Shown here: in pieces, positions 1 to 8,149 of the stretch
Layout: the number at the start of each line of letters is the position of its first letter
Numbering within the stretch: position 1 is the first letter of the stretch
Notes under the pieces: model-generated
The model's database searches: none
What the model saw: only the letters and a program-made list of their open reading frames with translations
Told to the model about the DNA's origin: nothing
Assembly: GCA_017452785.1 (NCBI GenBank)
Contig: JAFTLT010000022.1
Coordinates: 1-64,000, forward strand
Source of the DNA: Clostridia bacterium
GTDB lineage: Bacteria > Bacillota > Clostridia > Oscillospirales > Acutalibacteraceae
DNA: 64,000 nt
Reading direction: 5' to 3'
Made by a program: the position numbers and the translations under genes

Positions 1-67
1 AATTTTATAACACAAATATCCCCAATATAATAAGCAAATCGCCTTAAGTTAATGATATTGCTCACAA

Positions 68-96
68 AAGAGTTGGTATTTGTTACCGACTCTCTT
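68..96. repeat. Stem-loop fragment of the GTGGTCGCA element family
   Basis: AAGAGTTGGTA pairs with TACCGACTCTCTT apart from a two-base bulge. The motif AGAGTTGGTATTTNTTAC recurs in the dispersed elements near 3949 and 56743 and in the hairpin at 28957, so this is probably a remnant of the same family. Confidence 0.45.
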
Positions 97-191
97 GATT
101 TACCTCTGAGTCAAGGCCACATAAATGTGTCCTTGCCACATCTCCTTTCAGGCGAGGCAAGAGTGCAGTAGCACCTATGGTGCAATTATAT

Positions 192-238
192 ACCTCATCC
201 GTCACTTCGTGACACCTTCCCCTTCAAAAGGGGAAGGC
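192..238 (-). repeat. Two-hairpin dispersed repeat, copy 1
   Basis: On the minus strand the order is a hairpin CCTTCCCC/GGGGAAGG, a second hairpin GTCAC gaag TGAC, then GGATGAGG, which could pair alternatively with the first arm. The copy at 50728-50770 has the same order with different sequences (CTCCCTC/GAGGGAG, GTCAGC/GCTGAC, then GAGGGAG). I recognise the architecture as a common intergenic repeat type of gut Clostridia, from general knowledge only. Confidence 0.6.
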
Positions 239-263
239 TGTTTCCTGCTTATCTGCCGTATAA

Positions 264-467
264 AATCTTATTATCTTATCAATATTTCTATAAATACAAA
301 TCTTTAATTAAGCAAAAAAATATAAATTACAAAAATATCATCAAATTAATAAGAAAATGCCTCTGAACCCTTATAAACTCTGGGTTTTTCATCTTATTAG
401 CATCTTATTAGCATCTTATTAGCATCTTATTAGCATCTTATTAGCGTCTTATTAGCATCTTATCAGC
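264..467. repeat. Tandem-unit module 1 (ATCTTATTAGC x7)
   Basis: Two 8-base units ATCTTATT/ATCTTATC (265-280) are followed by AT-rich spacer, a block at 350-389 (AAGAAAATGCCTCTGAACCC and onward), then seven 11-base units of ATCTTATTAGC from 391 to 467, two of them with one substitution. The order and the middle block match module 2 at 580-752. There are no spacers between units, so this is an iteron-like array and not CRISPR. Confidence 0.85.
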
Positions 468-531
468 ATTGATTTTCTGCCCGTTTATTTTGCTTATTCA
501 GGTGTTTTTTAATGACAATTCATAAAAAATT

Positions 532-569
532 CATCCGTCTTGACCGTAAAGGAATAGGCGGATGTTTTT
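532..569 (+). terminator. Hairpin followed by T run
   Basis: CATCCGTCT pairs with AGGCGGATG (one G-T pair) and is followed by TTTTTG. It resembles a rho-independent terminator on the plus strand, but no plus-strand gene precedes it in the window. Confidence 0.5.
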
Positions 570-579
570 GTAGAGACAA

Positions 580-752
580 AATCTTACTATCTTACCATCT
601 TACCAAGTTTTATATAAATATATAATATTAAAAAAATATAAAAAATATAAAATAACATAATCTTAGTAAGAAAATGCCTCTGAACCCTTATAAACTCTAG
701 GTTTTTTATCTTACCAACAATCTTACCGGTGTCTTACCAACATCTTACTAAC
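580..752. repeat. Tandem-unit module 2 (ATCTTACCAAC type)
   Basis: Paralogue of module 1: three 8-base units ATCTTAC(T/C) at 581-604, AT-rich spacer, a block at 669-707 nearly identical to 350-389, then four 11-base units near ATCTTACCAAC from 708 to 752. The TTATTAG of module 1 is consistently TTACCAA here, and TTGGTAAG follows at 759-766, the complement of the unit core. Such co-ordinated change suggests a binding or pairing function, which is inference. Confidence 0.8.
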
Positions 753-801
753 ACTTAGTTGGTAAGAAAATAAGCAGCGAATTGCATTAATTTGCGTATA
801 A

Positions 802-830
802 AAAAAGAATTGCACTAAGTGCGACTCTTT
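802..830 (-). terminator. Terminator of the PHP phosphatase gene
   Basis: Read on the minus strand, AAAGAGTCGCACT pairs with AGTGCAATTCTTT and is followed by a T run. It begins at the stop codon of the upstream minus-strand gene. Confidence 0.75.
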
Positions 831-1608
831 ATCTGAAAAACCTGATTCTTTCCACCGGTGTAAGACCGTATTTTTTCAGCTCATCATATCCGAGCCGGAA
901 AAGCTCTGCTTCTTTATATGCATCGGGATAGTGAGCGTCTATGCCCACAACTGCCTTGGGCTTCATCTCACTTGCTATTTCCCAAAATTTCGGGTGGGGG
1001 TAGCCGGGTCTGCCGTCTGCCATTGAGTATTTAACGCCCAAGAGATTAAACTCAAGGGGAGTGTCTGTTTCAATTGCTTTTGCAATAATATCCCGTGAGA
1101 TTTTTTCACGGTGATCGTCAAATTCATTGTAACCTTTCATAAAAAGGTCAGGGTGGGCAACATAGCTGAAAAGGCCTGTTTCCATAGCCTTGAGCACATC
1201 GTCACGGTAAGCGTAAATATCTTCGGGAGTGGTTATTGCACCGTTATAGACCCCCGTCTGTTCACTGCCACGGAAGTGATGACCGAGAATGATATAGTCA
1301 ATTTCCTGCTTTTCAATTTCGCTTTTAAGCCATGGAAGATGCTGTGGGAAATATTCACATTCAAGACCTAATTTTATGCTGATTTTATCTTTGTATTTTT
1401 CACGTAGTGACTTCACACTGTTGCAGTATTCTTCCAGCTCATTTTCGTGCATTCTCATATGAGAGACAAAGCCTTTATAGTTCCATGCCGTGTGGTCAGC
1501 AAAGCCTATTTCGTCAAAGCCTGCTTCAATGGCAGCGAGTACATATTCCTCATCGCTGCCTTTAGCGTGAAAGCAGCGTGAAGTGTGAGTGTGATAATTA
1601 TATTTCAT
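829..1608 (-). CDS. PHP-domain histidinol-phosphatase
   Basis: Probable histidinol-phosphatase of the HisK/HisJ PHP family, which removes phosphate from histidinol phosphate in histidine synthesis. The 259-residue length is normal for this family. Metal ligands are visible: HTHTSRC at residues 6-12, FADHT near 36-40, a conserved glutamate in GLECEYFPQH, LGHHF, VAHPD and GIDAHYPD near the end. It lies 27 bases downstream of the Na+ symporter gene on the same strand, so the two are probably co-transcribed, although no functional link is obvious. No other his genes are in the window, so a related PHP phosphoesterase role is possible. Confidence 0.85.
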   Translation of the reverse strand: MKYNYHTHTSRCFHAKGSDEEYVLAAIEAGFDEIGFADHTAWNYKGFVSHMRMHENELEEYCNSVKSLREKYKDKISIKLGLECEYFPQHLPWLKSEIEKQEIDYIILGHHFRGSEQTGVYNGAITTPEDIYAYRDDVLKAMETGLFSYVAHPDLFMKGYNEFDDHREKISRDIIAKAIETDTPLEFNLLGVKYSMADGRPGYPHPKFWEIASEMKPKAVVGIDAHYPDAYKEAELFRLGYDELKKYGLTPVERIRFFR

Positions 1609-1635
1609 TTAATCAGAACCTTTCCGAAGGGGAGT

Positions 1636-2964
1636 TTAGCCTATTCCGCCAAGAAGAGCACCTGCAATGAGAACGAGTACGCAGACACCGCAGAAAACAT
1701 ATTTTGCAAGGGGATAGAACCATTTGCCTATTGGTTTTATTCTGCCCTTGTTTACTTCACTTTCAACAAACTTTTTGCCAAGCACCCAGAAGAACATAAT
1801 GCCTGCAAGGCCTGCGCCGAGGGGACAGATGTAAATTGAGACAATGTCCATCCAGTCTGAAACAATGCCCTGAATGCAAATTGACACGCTAAGACCGATA
1901 ATTGCAATTATCAAACATGCAGGTACTCTGCCGAGGCCGAAGCGCTCCTGAATTGTTGCAATAGGTGTTTCATAAAGGTTAATCAGGGAAGTGATGCCTG
2001 CAAAGAAAACCGCTACGAAGAAGACTATTGCTATAATGCTTCCGCCTGGCATGCCCTTGAAAAGATTAGGCAGATAAATAAACATAAGTCCGGGGCCACC
2101 CTCGTCAAGCTTTGCGCCTGCAGTTGCCATGGCAGGAATAATTACAAATGAAGCAAGTACGGCAGCAAGAGTGTCAAAGAAAGCAACATTTCTTGCTGAT
2201 TTGGGAATATCCTCTTTATCAGAGAGATATGAGCCGTAAATGAGAGTGCCGTTGCCTGCCACTGAAAGTGAGAAGAAAGCCTGTCCGAGAGCGTAAATCC
2301 ATGTTTTAGGGTTAGCAAGAACGGTGAAATCAGGTGTTAAAATATATCTGATACCGTTTATGGCACCGTCCTGAAAAGCAATATAAACTGCAAGACCGAG
2401 GAAAAGGAAGAAGAAAAGAGGCATCATAATTTTGTTTGCCTTTTCAATGCCTGAGCCTATGCCGAATATAAGTATAATAAATGTAGCAACAAGGGCAACC
2501 ATCTGCCAGATATTGTTGCCGAAAGATGAAGCCATAGCACCGAAAGCAGCACCGAATTCTTCGGCAGAGTCCGCAATAAGTATAGAGCCCGTGAAGGCAC
2601 CAATCATATATCTGAGTATCCAGCCCATGACAACAGTGTAGCCTATTGCAAGAGCAAGTGAGCCCATAGCAGGAATAACACCGACCGTCTGTCCGACAGC
2701 TTTTTTGCCTTTGGTACCTGTGGCATAGCCGAAAGCATCAATAGGGCCTGAGCGTGTGCTTCTGCCGAAAGCCATTTCACCGATAACGCCTGTTGAGCCG
2801 ATGAGCACAACAAAAAGGAAATAGGGGATAAGGAAAGCTCCGCCGCCGAGCATTGAAACACGTGTTGGGAAAAGCCAGATATTACCCATGCCTACTGCCG
2901 AGCCGATGCAAGCCATAATAAATCCCCAACGGCTGGCAAAGGAGTCTCTTTTTTTATTTTCCAT
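1636..2964 (-). CDS. Sodium-dependent transporter (NSS/SNF family)
   Basis: Membrane symporter of the neurotransmitter:sodium symporter family, bacterial branch, that usually imports amino acids with Na+. The N-terminal GSAVGMGNIWLFPTRV is the family TM1 signature that lines the Na+ and substrate sites, and about eleven hydrophobic segments follow over 442 residues. I chose the start at MENKKRD because a GGGAGGG ribosome site lies just before it; a longer frame to 3030 has none. The substrate cannot be told from sequence. It leads a two-gene minus-strand unit with the PHP phosphatase and is divergent from the tetR gene. Confidence 0.9.
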   Translation of the reverse strand: MENKKRDSFASRWGFIMACIGSAVGMGNIWLFPTRVSMLGGGAFLIPYFLFVVLIGSTGVIGEMAFGRSTRSGPIDAFGYATGTKGKKAVGQTVGVIPAMGSLALAIGYTVVMGWILRYMIGAFTGSILIADSAEEFGAAFGAMASSFGNNIWQMVALVATFIILIFGIGSGIEKANKIMMPLFFFLFLGLAVYIAFQDGAINGIRYILTPDFTVLANPKTWIYALGQAFFSLSVAGNGTLIYGSYLSDKEDIPKSARNVAFFDTLAAVLASFVIIPAMATAGAKLDEGGPGLMFIYLPNLFKGMPGGSIIAIVFFVAVFFAGITSLINLYETPIATIQERFGLGRVPACLIIAIIGLSVSICIQGIVSDWMDIVSIYICPLGAGLAGIMFFWVLGKKFVESEVNKGRIKPIGKWFYPLAKYVFCGVCVLVLIAGALLGGIG

Positions 2965-3027
2965 ATTGTTAACCCTCCCGATAAAAATATGAGTTATGAT
3001 AGCATAAAAAAGGGGAGAAGTCAAATT

Positions 3028-3053
3028 CAATTAGCAATTAGTAATTAGCAATA
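3028..3053. repeat. Heptad tandem repeat (AATTAGC type)
   Basis: Units of TTAGCAA/TTAGTAA repeat between the divergent NSS and tetR genes. This is one of about a dozen such sites in the window; see findings. Confidence 0.75.
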
Positions 3054-3126
3054 ATTTTTGGGTGAGCACCACATTGATTGAAAGTTTGATATAAATAAAT
3101 CTTTATGTTAATTTTTCTACACGGTG

Positions 3127-3155
3127 TTGCATTTTGATTTTAAATGTTGTATAAT
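3127..3155 (+). promoter_or_regulatory. Sigma-A-type promoter of tetR-like gene
   Basis: TTGCAT, a 17-base spacer, then TATAAT, ending 31 bases before the chosen start. Confidence 0.75.
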
Positions 3156-3186
3156 AAACAAGAAACATGAAAAAGGAGGCTTTTTA

Positions 3187-3786
3187 ATGGAACAGCAAAA
3201 TGACGGCAGAAGAGTCAGGATGACAAAGATGCTTTTGAAAAGCAGTCTTATTGATATAATGAAAACTAAGTCTATACACACTATAAGCATAAAAGAAATC
3301 TGTGAGGGTGCTGACGTTAACAGAAGCACATTTTACCGCCACTATGACACTCAGTATGATCTTTATGATGATATAATTGAGGATATAGCTGCGGATATTG
3401 CTGCTATACATAATGACCCTGAGGTTAAAGATTACACAAGTATAGAGTTCCTGACCAAGGTGCTTGAATATATAGAGAATAACCGTGAAAAGTTTCTTGT
3501 TATACTCAGTGATAAGGGTAAAATAAGTCTCGGTGAGGCATTTACACGTTTCACCAACAGATTTATTGACCACGAAAGCATGAGTGATGTGGGCTTATAT
3601 GTCACTCAGTTTCTTGCTGCCGGTCTTACAAGCACTATGTGGACTTGGCTCAATAAAGAAATCCGACGCAGCCCAAGAGAGCTTGCTTCCCTTCTTTACA
3701 GCATTATAATGCACGGTCTCGGCAGAGCTATGAAATATTCTGCAAGTGTAAAGGAAGAGCTTGAGAAGAGAAGCAAAGAAAATTAG
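3187..3786 (+). CDS. TetR family regulator
   Basis: Transcription regulator of the TetR/AcrR fold, 199 residues. An N-terminal helix-turn-helix (about residues 12-58) includes ISIKEICEGADVNRSTFYRHYD, the typical TetR recognition region, followed by an all-helical ligand or dimer domain of the TetR_C type found in Clostridia (IIMHGLGRA near the end). The start at 3187 follows AAAAGGAGG; an upstream in-frame start at 3124 overlaps the promoter. Its stop TAG is part of a heptad repeat. The divergent NSS transporter and the convergent ABC exporter are possible targets, but nothing shows which. Confidence 0.88.
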   Translation: MEQQNDGRRVRMTKMLLKSSLIDIMKTKSIHTISIKEICEGADVNRSTFYRHYDTQYDLYDDIIEDIAADIAAIHNDPEVKDYTSIEFLTKVLEYIENNREKFLVILSDKGKISLGEAFTRFTNRFIDHESMSDVGLYVTQFLAAGLTSTMWTWLNKEIRRSPRELASLLYSIIMHGLGRAMKYSASVKEELEKRSKEN

Positions 3787-4047
3787 CAATTAGGAATTAG
3801 CAATTAGCAATTTCGGTCGCAGGTCTGCTTCTGCCTAGCCGTTAGTTACTACCCGCAGAGCAAAAGCTCAGAAGCTTAAAGTTTTATCAATCTTAAATAA
3901 ACGGCAGGTCACTTCCAAACGACAGTGACCTGCTTTTATAATCTGCATAGTTGGTATTTATTACTTACTCTATCTGTGGATGAAAACTTACTAATCAGTG
4001 AAAAGTGCATCCACGACTACAATTGCTAATTACTAATTGCTAATTGA
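3783..4047. repeat. GTGGTCGCA element, copy A
   Basis: Starts with AATTAGC heptads and CGGTCGCAGG, ends with CGACTACAATTG and heptads in inverse orientation. Between them are blocks shared with copies B (56588-56840) and C (25491-25740, inverted): ATCAATCTTAAATAAACGG, a GGTCACT/AGTGACC hairpin at 3903-3932 followed by TTTT, TTTATAATC, and TTGGTATTTATTAC. The element fills the whole space between two convergent genes and its heptads supply both stop codons. No coding capacity. Confidence 0.8.
3902..3937. terminator. Bidirectional terminator inside copy A
   Basis: GGCAGGTCACT pairs with AGTGACCTGC and is followed by TTTTAT. It lies between the convergent tetR-like gene and the ABC permease gene, where a terminator is expected. 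Confidence 0.7.
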
Positions 4048-5586
4048 AAGAGTGTTTCGGCAGCAAAATGCCAATACTGCGGCAACAACGATATTTACTG
4101 CACTCATAATAAAATATGCGGCAATAAAATAAAAGGGATAGAGCACAGATATGGTTACTGCTGTGAATATGCCGGGGGCGGAAAACAGAAGAATGAATAG
4201 GAAGTAAGCAATAAGTATAAGGAATTTTTTATCTGATGAGCCAAAAAGCCGCTGCAGCAGCAGGTTGACGCTTATAAACAGCAAACCGAAGCTTATTCTG
4301 CCTGCAATCATTCCGAGAGTCTCACTGATGTTGGTGTGTGCTATAAAATAAACAGGTATAAAGCAAAGTATACTCTCTGCAATGAGTGGCATAAACTCAC
4401 CTTTAATAGTGTACCACAGCTTGATGTGAGGTTTTTCGGGAATGAGATAGATATAGGGATAAGCAAGCTCCTTGCCCCATCTGCCTGCAGCTACGCCCAT
4501 TGTGAGCATATAAACATTCAGAACGAATATACCCACTGGCATATCTGAAAAAATGAAACAGCCCAAAACCGAAAAAGCAATCATAACAAGTGACATTGTG
4601 CTCAAGAGAAAGACCTTACTTCGTCTGTTTTCAATTTTATGCTTCTCGGCAATTACAGAGGCTCCGAAGCCTTTATTTATGCCGATTTTGCCCGTTTTGA
4701 CATTTCTTGGTGCATTCTCGGCAGCCTTGCCTTCTTTTCTTGCCTGAATGGCAGAATAGGAAACCTCAGTGCTCTGCAGCACGTCTTCATAATAGTCCGA
4801 ATTTATCAGCTTTATTGCAAGACGGTAAAGAAGCCAGAAGCCGATGCAGTAAGCAGCACCGCCTGCAATTTTCAGGGGCTCACCCTGAATGGCACCCTCC
4901 ACAGCAAGGGCTGTTATGCCGCTGACAGGAAAAAATCTCAGCACCATACTTCGTGAGGCGAGCACAAGATTTGCGATTGTGATGCCGCCGTCTTTATAAG
5001 CACTCAGTGCGGTGTAAGCCACAAAACATCCGACAAATATCATGCAGACCCACTTAAGTGCGGTCTTTTTTTTGTCACTGCATGAGGTCAGAGAGTAAAC
5101 AACCATAGCTGTCATCTGCGCCAGAAAAACTGTTACGCCGTAGCCTATCAGAATATAAATCAGAGCCGAAAAGCCAACGCCGTATGTGTCTCTGACGAGG
5201 GTGGACTGATAAAGAATAAAATAGCCGATGAGAAGGCTTCTGCCAAGCTGCTGAAACAGACCGAAGGACAGCACCTTGCTCTGATTAAGCGGGGCGGTGA
5301 AAATCATGTTGACATCAGCCATAGAAAACATTGATGCACCGTTATAAAAGCCGTTTTTGCTTATCATAACAAAAACTATGCTGTAAAGCAGCATCACAAT
5401 TGCATAAAGCTCATTGATGTCACGAAAGCCGTAGATATTTTCCTGCACCGCCTCGTTACCTGTTAAGGCTGTGAAAATCATAAATGCAGCGAGTATCAGA
5501 ACAAATATGAGCTTCGAGGGTGTTTTTAAAACAGAAAGTATATTGTTTTTTAACTTTCTCGTTAAAAGATAGGTCAGTGCGCTCAC
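4033..5586 (-). CDS. ABC exporter permease
   Basis: Membrane subunit of a putative ABC exporter, 517 residues, with roughly ten to twelve hydrophobic segments and a charged cytoplasmic loop in the middle (about residues 270-315). It matches my memory of the 'putative ABC exporter' family of Clostridia, which lacks well-defined substrates. The gene overlaps the ATPase gene by four bases (ATGA), so the two subunits are translationally coupled. Its last residues SISN and its TAG stop are encoded by the AATTAGC heptad repeat, hinting that the original C-terminus may have been altered. Confidence 0.8.
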   Translation of the reverse strand: MSALTYLLTRKLKNNILSVLKTPSKLIFVLILAAFMIFTALTGNEAVQENIYGFRDINELYAIVMLLYSIVFVMISKNGFYNGASMFSMADVNMIFTAPLNQSKVLSFGLFQQLGRSLLIGYFILYQSTLVRDTYGVGFSALIYILIGYGVTVFLAQMTAMVVYSLTSCSDKKKTALKWVCMIFVGCFVAYTALSAYKDGGITIANLVLASRSMVLRFFPVSGITALAVEGAIQGEPLKIAGGAAYCIGFWLLYRLAIKLINSDYYEDVLQSTEVSYSAIQARKEGKAAENAPRNVKTGKIGINKGFGASVIAEKHKIENRRSKVFLLSTMSLVMIAFSVLGCFIFSDMPVGIFVLNVYMLTMGVAAGRWGKELAYPYIYLIPEKPHIKLWYTIKGEFMPLIAESILCFIPVYFIAHTNISETLGMIAGRISFGLLFISVNLLLQRLFGSSDKKFLILIAYFLFILLFSAPGIFTAVTISVLYPFYFIAAYFIMSAVNIVVAAVLAFCCRNTLSISN

Positions 5587-6278
5587 TTCACATCACCGCT
5601 TTCGGTTATATTGAAAAAGAGCTCCTCAAGGCTGCCTGAGTTTTCACCCATTGTCTTTTTTGCCTGTACTCTGCCGCCGACCATAATATATGCCGTGTCC
5701 CAAAAATCCTCAACGCTGTCGAGCATATGCGTGCTTATGAGAACACTTGCGCCTTTTTTCTTCAGCTCGATAAAAATCTCCTTAAGCTGTTTAATGGCAT
5801 GAGGGTCAAGACCCACCATAGGTTCATCGAAAATAACAATTTCAGGCTTGTGCACAAGAGCACAGCAGATAGACAGCTTCTGCTGCATACCCTTTGAGAG
5901 CTCCTTGCCCAGCTTATCTTTTTTATCAAACAGCTCAAAGCGTCTGAGCAGCTCGTCACCGTAACCGTCGTCATCCATTTTATAGGCACGAAGAATAAAC
6001 TGAATATGTTCGCCAACGGTGAGCATATCATAAACTGCAGGCATTTCGGGAATATAGCCGAGAATACGCTTTGCTTCAACTGATTTGTTGCTGAGAGCCC
6101 CGAAGGTGATTTCACCCTTGAAGCGGAGCAGACCTGCAATACACTTGATTATTGTGCTTTTTCCTGCACCGTTGGGACCGAGCAGAACTGCTATCTCACC
6201 GCTTTTAACCTGAAAGCTTATATTATCGTTGGCAATGAGCTTGCCGTATTTTTTTGTAACATCTTTGACATTCAACAT
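5583..6278 (-). CDS. ABC transporter ATP-binding protein
   Basis: ATPase of the ABC exporter, 231 residues. Walker A GPNGAGKST is at about residues 34-42, the Q-loop near PEMPAV, the signature is the variant LSKGM, and Walker B reads IVIFDEPMVGLD followed by the switch histidine in STHML. This CcmA/BcrA-like architecture drives exporters that pair with a separate permease, here the downstream overlapping gene. A short palindrome GTGATA-TTT-TATCAC (6297-6312) lies just upstream and could be an operator; the regulator is unknown. Confidence 0.92.
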   Translation of the reverse strand: MLNVKDVTKKYGKLIANDNISFQVKSGEIAVLLGPNGAGKSTIIKCIAGLLRFKGEITFGALSNKSVEAKRILGYIPEMPAVYDMLTVGEHIQFILRAYKMDDDGYGDELLRRFELFDKKDKLGKELSKGMQQKLSICCALVHKPEIVIFDEPMVGLDPHAIKQLKEIFIELKKKGASVLISTHMLDSVEDFWDTAYIMVGGRVQAKKTMGENSGSLEELFFNITESGDVK

Positions 6279-6296
6279 TTATTTAGTCACCTCTTT

Positions 6297-6312
6297 GGTG
6301 ATATTTTATCAC
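6297..6312. promoter_or_regulatory. Palindrome upstream of the ABC genes
   Basis: GTGATATTTTATCAC has six-base perfect arms and lies directly before the ABC operon, with TAAAAT in it that could serve as a -10 on the minus strand. An operator is plausible but not shown. Confidence 0.35.
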
Positions 6313-6362
6313 AAATTGTCTCATTTGAATAGGTCAAATCTTAAATTTAGTCAATAAAAACA

Positions 6363-6391
6363 TTGAAAAACGTGAAGCAATGTGTTATTAT
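6363..6391 (+). promoter_or_regulatory. Promoter of nagB
   Basis: TTGAAA, a 17-base spacer, then TATTAT, about 54 bases before the nagB start. Confidence 0.65.
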
Positions 6392-6444
6392 TAATAAGAT
6401 GTTTATATTTGAAACAGGATTTTAACTTAAAGGAGACAATTAAG

Positions 6445-7185
6445 ATGAGAGTAATTATTAAAGACAATCCTATAGAAATTTCACATGAGGCTGCCGATAT
6501 TATCGTAAAGCAGATCAATAACTATCACGGCAGTGTTCTCGGCTTTGCAACAGGTGCATCACCCGTTGAAACCTATAAGAGAATTATCGAAAGATATGAA
6601 AAGGGCGAAGTCAGCCTTAAATACATAACAACCTTTAACCTTGACGAATATGTAGGTCTTTCAAGAGAGAATGTCAACAGCTACTTCTATTTTATGAAGG
6701 ATAACCTTTTCGGCAAAACAGATGTAGATTTTAACAGAGTCAATTTCCTTTCTGGTGAGGCTACAGACCTTGAAGCAGAATGTAAGAGATATTATGACCG
6801 TATCCGTGAGTGCGGCGGCATTGACATTCAGCTTCTCGGCATCGGTACCAACGGTCATATCGGCTTTAACGAGCCGGGTGATAAATTCGCTGACGGTCCC
6901 TTTGCAGTCAAGCTTACTCAGAGCACAATTGACTCAAATAAAAAGTATTTTGAGGCAGTGGGCGACACAATGCCCGAATATGCTCTTACAATGGGTATAG
7001 GCGACATTATGCGTGCAAGAAAGATAATTCTCATTGCAACAGGTGAAAGCAAGGCAAAGGCTGTTAAGGAGCTTGTTGAGGGTCAGGTTTCTCCCTCATG
7101 CCCTGCAACAATTCTGCAGATGCACGCAGATGTAACTATCTTCCTTGATAAGGCAGCAGCATCACTTTTAGGAGAGAAAAAATGA
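6445..7185 (+). CDS. nagB: Glucosamine-6-phosphate deaminase
   Basis: Converts glucosamine 6-phosphate to fructose 6-phosphate and ammonia in the cytoplasm, the last step of amino-sugar catabolism. At 246 residues it has the usual short Gram-positive NagB length. Visible are FATGASP (phosphate loop), NLDEYVGL with the catalytic aspartate, and GIGTNGHIGFNEPG with the active-site histidine and glutamate. The start is the ATG after AAAGGAG. NagA is not next to it; instead the stop overlaps the start of an FN3-repeat gene by four bases. Confidence 0.95.
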   Translation: MRVIIKDNPIEISHEAADIIVKQINNYHGSVLGFATGASPVETYKRIIERYEKGEVSLKYITTFNLDEYVGLSRENVNSYFYFMKDNLFGKTDVDFNRVNFLSGEATDLEAECKRYYDRIRECGGIDIQLLGIGTNGHIGFNEPGDKFADGPFAVKLTQSTIDSNKKYFEAVGDTMPEYALTMGIGDIMRARKIILIATGESKAKAVKELVEGQVSPSCPATILQMHADVTIFLDKAAASLLGEKK

Positions 7186-8054
7186 GTTTAGGCGCAGCTG
7201 AAAAATTAAAGGTCAGCCCGAAAATAAAAAGCATCAGCGTCACTGAGGATAAAAAGCTGCTTATAAAGTGGTCCAAGGTTGCAGGTGCCGAAAAGTACGC
7301 AGTGAAAAGAGCTGTTGACCCTTCAGGTGATTTTGAGCATCTGACATGGGTTAAAAAGTGTGAGTTCACAGATGAAACTGCCTTAGAGAACAGCGTGTAT
7401 TGGTACAAAATAACGGCATGGAAAAAGCTTGACGGCAAAAAGACCTCAACCAAAACAAGCGGTGTCAAGGCAGGAATTATTTCGGATATAAAGCCGCCTG
7501 AGAATGTGAGTGCCAAGGCTGAAAGCAAAAAAACTGCAATTACCCTTAACTGGAAGAATAGAGACGGGGCAGACGGCTGTGTTATCGGCAGACGAAATGA
7601 CTTCTTTTCACAGATTGTGCCCGTTGCCATTGTGGAAGGTGAGAGCTTTACCGATGAGGGTATTGTTACGGGTCAGCCCTATCATTATTCACTGCAATAT
7701 TTCAAAAAAGACGGTGACAGTGTTCTTTACGGCAATTTCAGCAATGAAGCTCACTGCATTCATCTTGATTGCGGCAGAATATTATCTGCAAAGTCCCTTC
7801 ACGGCAAAAGAGCTGAAATATCACTTCGACTTGTTGCAGGTGCTGACGGCTACATTATCGAAAGAAGCGAGTCACCTGACGGCGATTTTCAGGAGATAGG
7901 ACAAACCAAAGACGGTCTTGACCTGAGGTTTTATGATAAAGTGCCTAAGGCTTTCAAAGCGTATTATTATCGCTCAGTATCCTTTAAAACTGTTAATGAC
8001 ATTATTTTTAAGAGCGTACCCTCAAAAAAAGTGGTAGTAAAAAGCAAAATATAA
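7182..8054 (+). CDS. Intracellular FN3-repeat protein
   Basis: Unknown function. The 290 residues contain about three fibronectin type III-like repeats, each with an ISVTEDKKLLIKW or AITLNWKNRDGA type strand, a VKRA/IGRR/IERS turn and a YWYKITAW or YHYSLQYF strand (roughly residues 15-95, 105-195, 200-288). There is no signal peptide or membrane segment, unusual for FN3 proteins in Clostridia, which are mostly secreted. The ATGA overlap with nagB suggests translational coupling. A binding or scaffold role is a guess. Confidence 0.7.
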   Translation: MSLGAAEKLKVSPKIKSISVTEDKKLLIKWSKVAGAEKYAVKRAVDPSGDFEHLTWVKKCEFTDETALENSVYWYKITAWKKLDGKKTSTKTSGVKAGIISDIKPPENVSAKAESKKTAITLNWKNRDGADGCVIGRRNDFFSQIVPVAIVEGESFTDEGIVTGQPYHYSLQYFKKDGDSVLYGNFSNEAHCIHLDCGRILSAKSLHGKRAEISLRLVAGADGYIIERSESPDGDFQEIGQTKDGLDLRFYDKVPKAFKAYYYRSVSFKTVNDIIFKSVPSKKVVVKSKI

Positions 8055-8087
8055 GCCGCAAAACATAATTTTTTTGCAGGTTTTGTA

Positions 8088-8116
8088 TTGACTAATTGAT
8101 GCAAATAAGTTAGAAT
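8088..8116 (+). promoter_or_regulatory. Promoter of the 43-residue gene
   Basis: TTGACT, a 17-base spacer, then TAGAAT, 33 bases before the start codon. Confidence 0.75.
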
Positions 8117-8149
8117 AATATTAATAATAAATTAACGGAGGAAAATAAA

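Larger units (their letters stand above)
1..828. other. Gene-free region with repeat modules
   Basis: No convincing gene is seen in the first 828 bases. The only open frame of note (125-307) runs through repeat DNA and has no ribosome site. The stretch holds a stem-loop at 68-96, a two-hairpin repeat at 192-238, two paralogous repeat modules (264-467 and 580-752), and a terminator-like hairpin at 532-569. The composition is very AT rich between the modules. It could be the edge of an accessory element lying outside the window. Confidence 0.7.

Noticed and set aside
125-307. 60-residue open frame
   Set aside because: It runs through a two-hairpin repeat, has no ribosome site, and the translation has no recognisable pattern.
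391-467. CRISPR-like array
   Set aside because: Units are 11 bases and directly adjacent, with no spacers and no cas genes; it is a simple tandem array.
1-828. Chromosomal replication origin
   Set aside because: The repeats are not DnaA boxes and no dnaA, dnaN or gidA gene is near.
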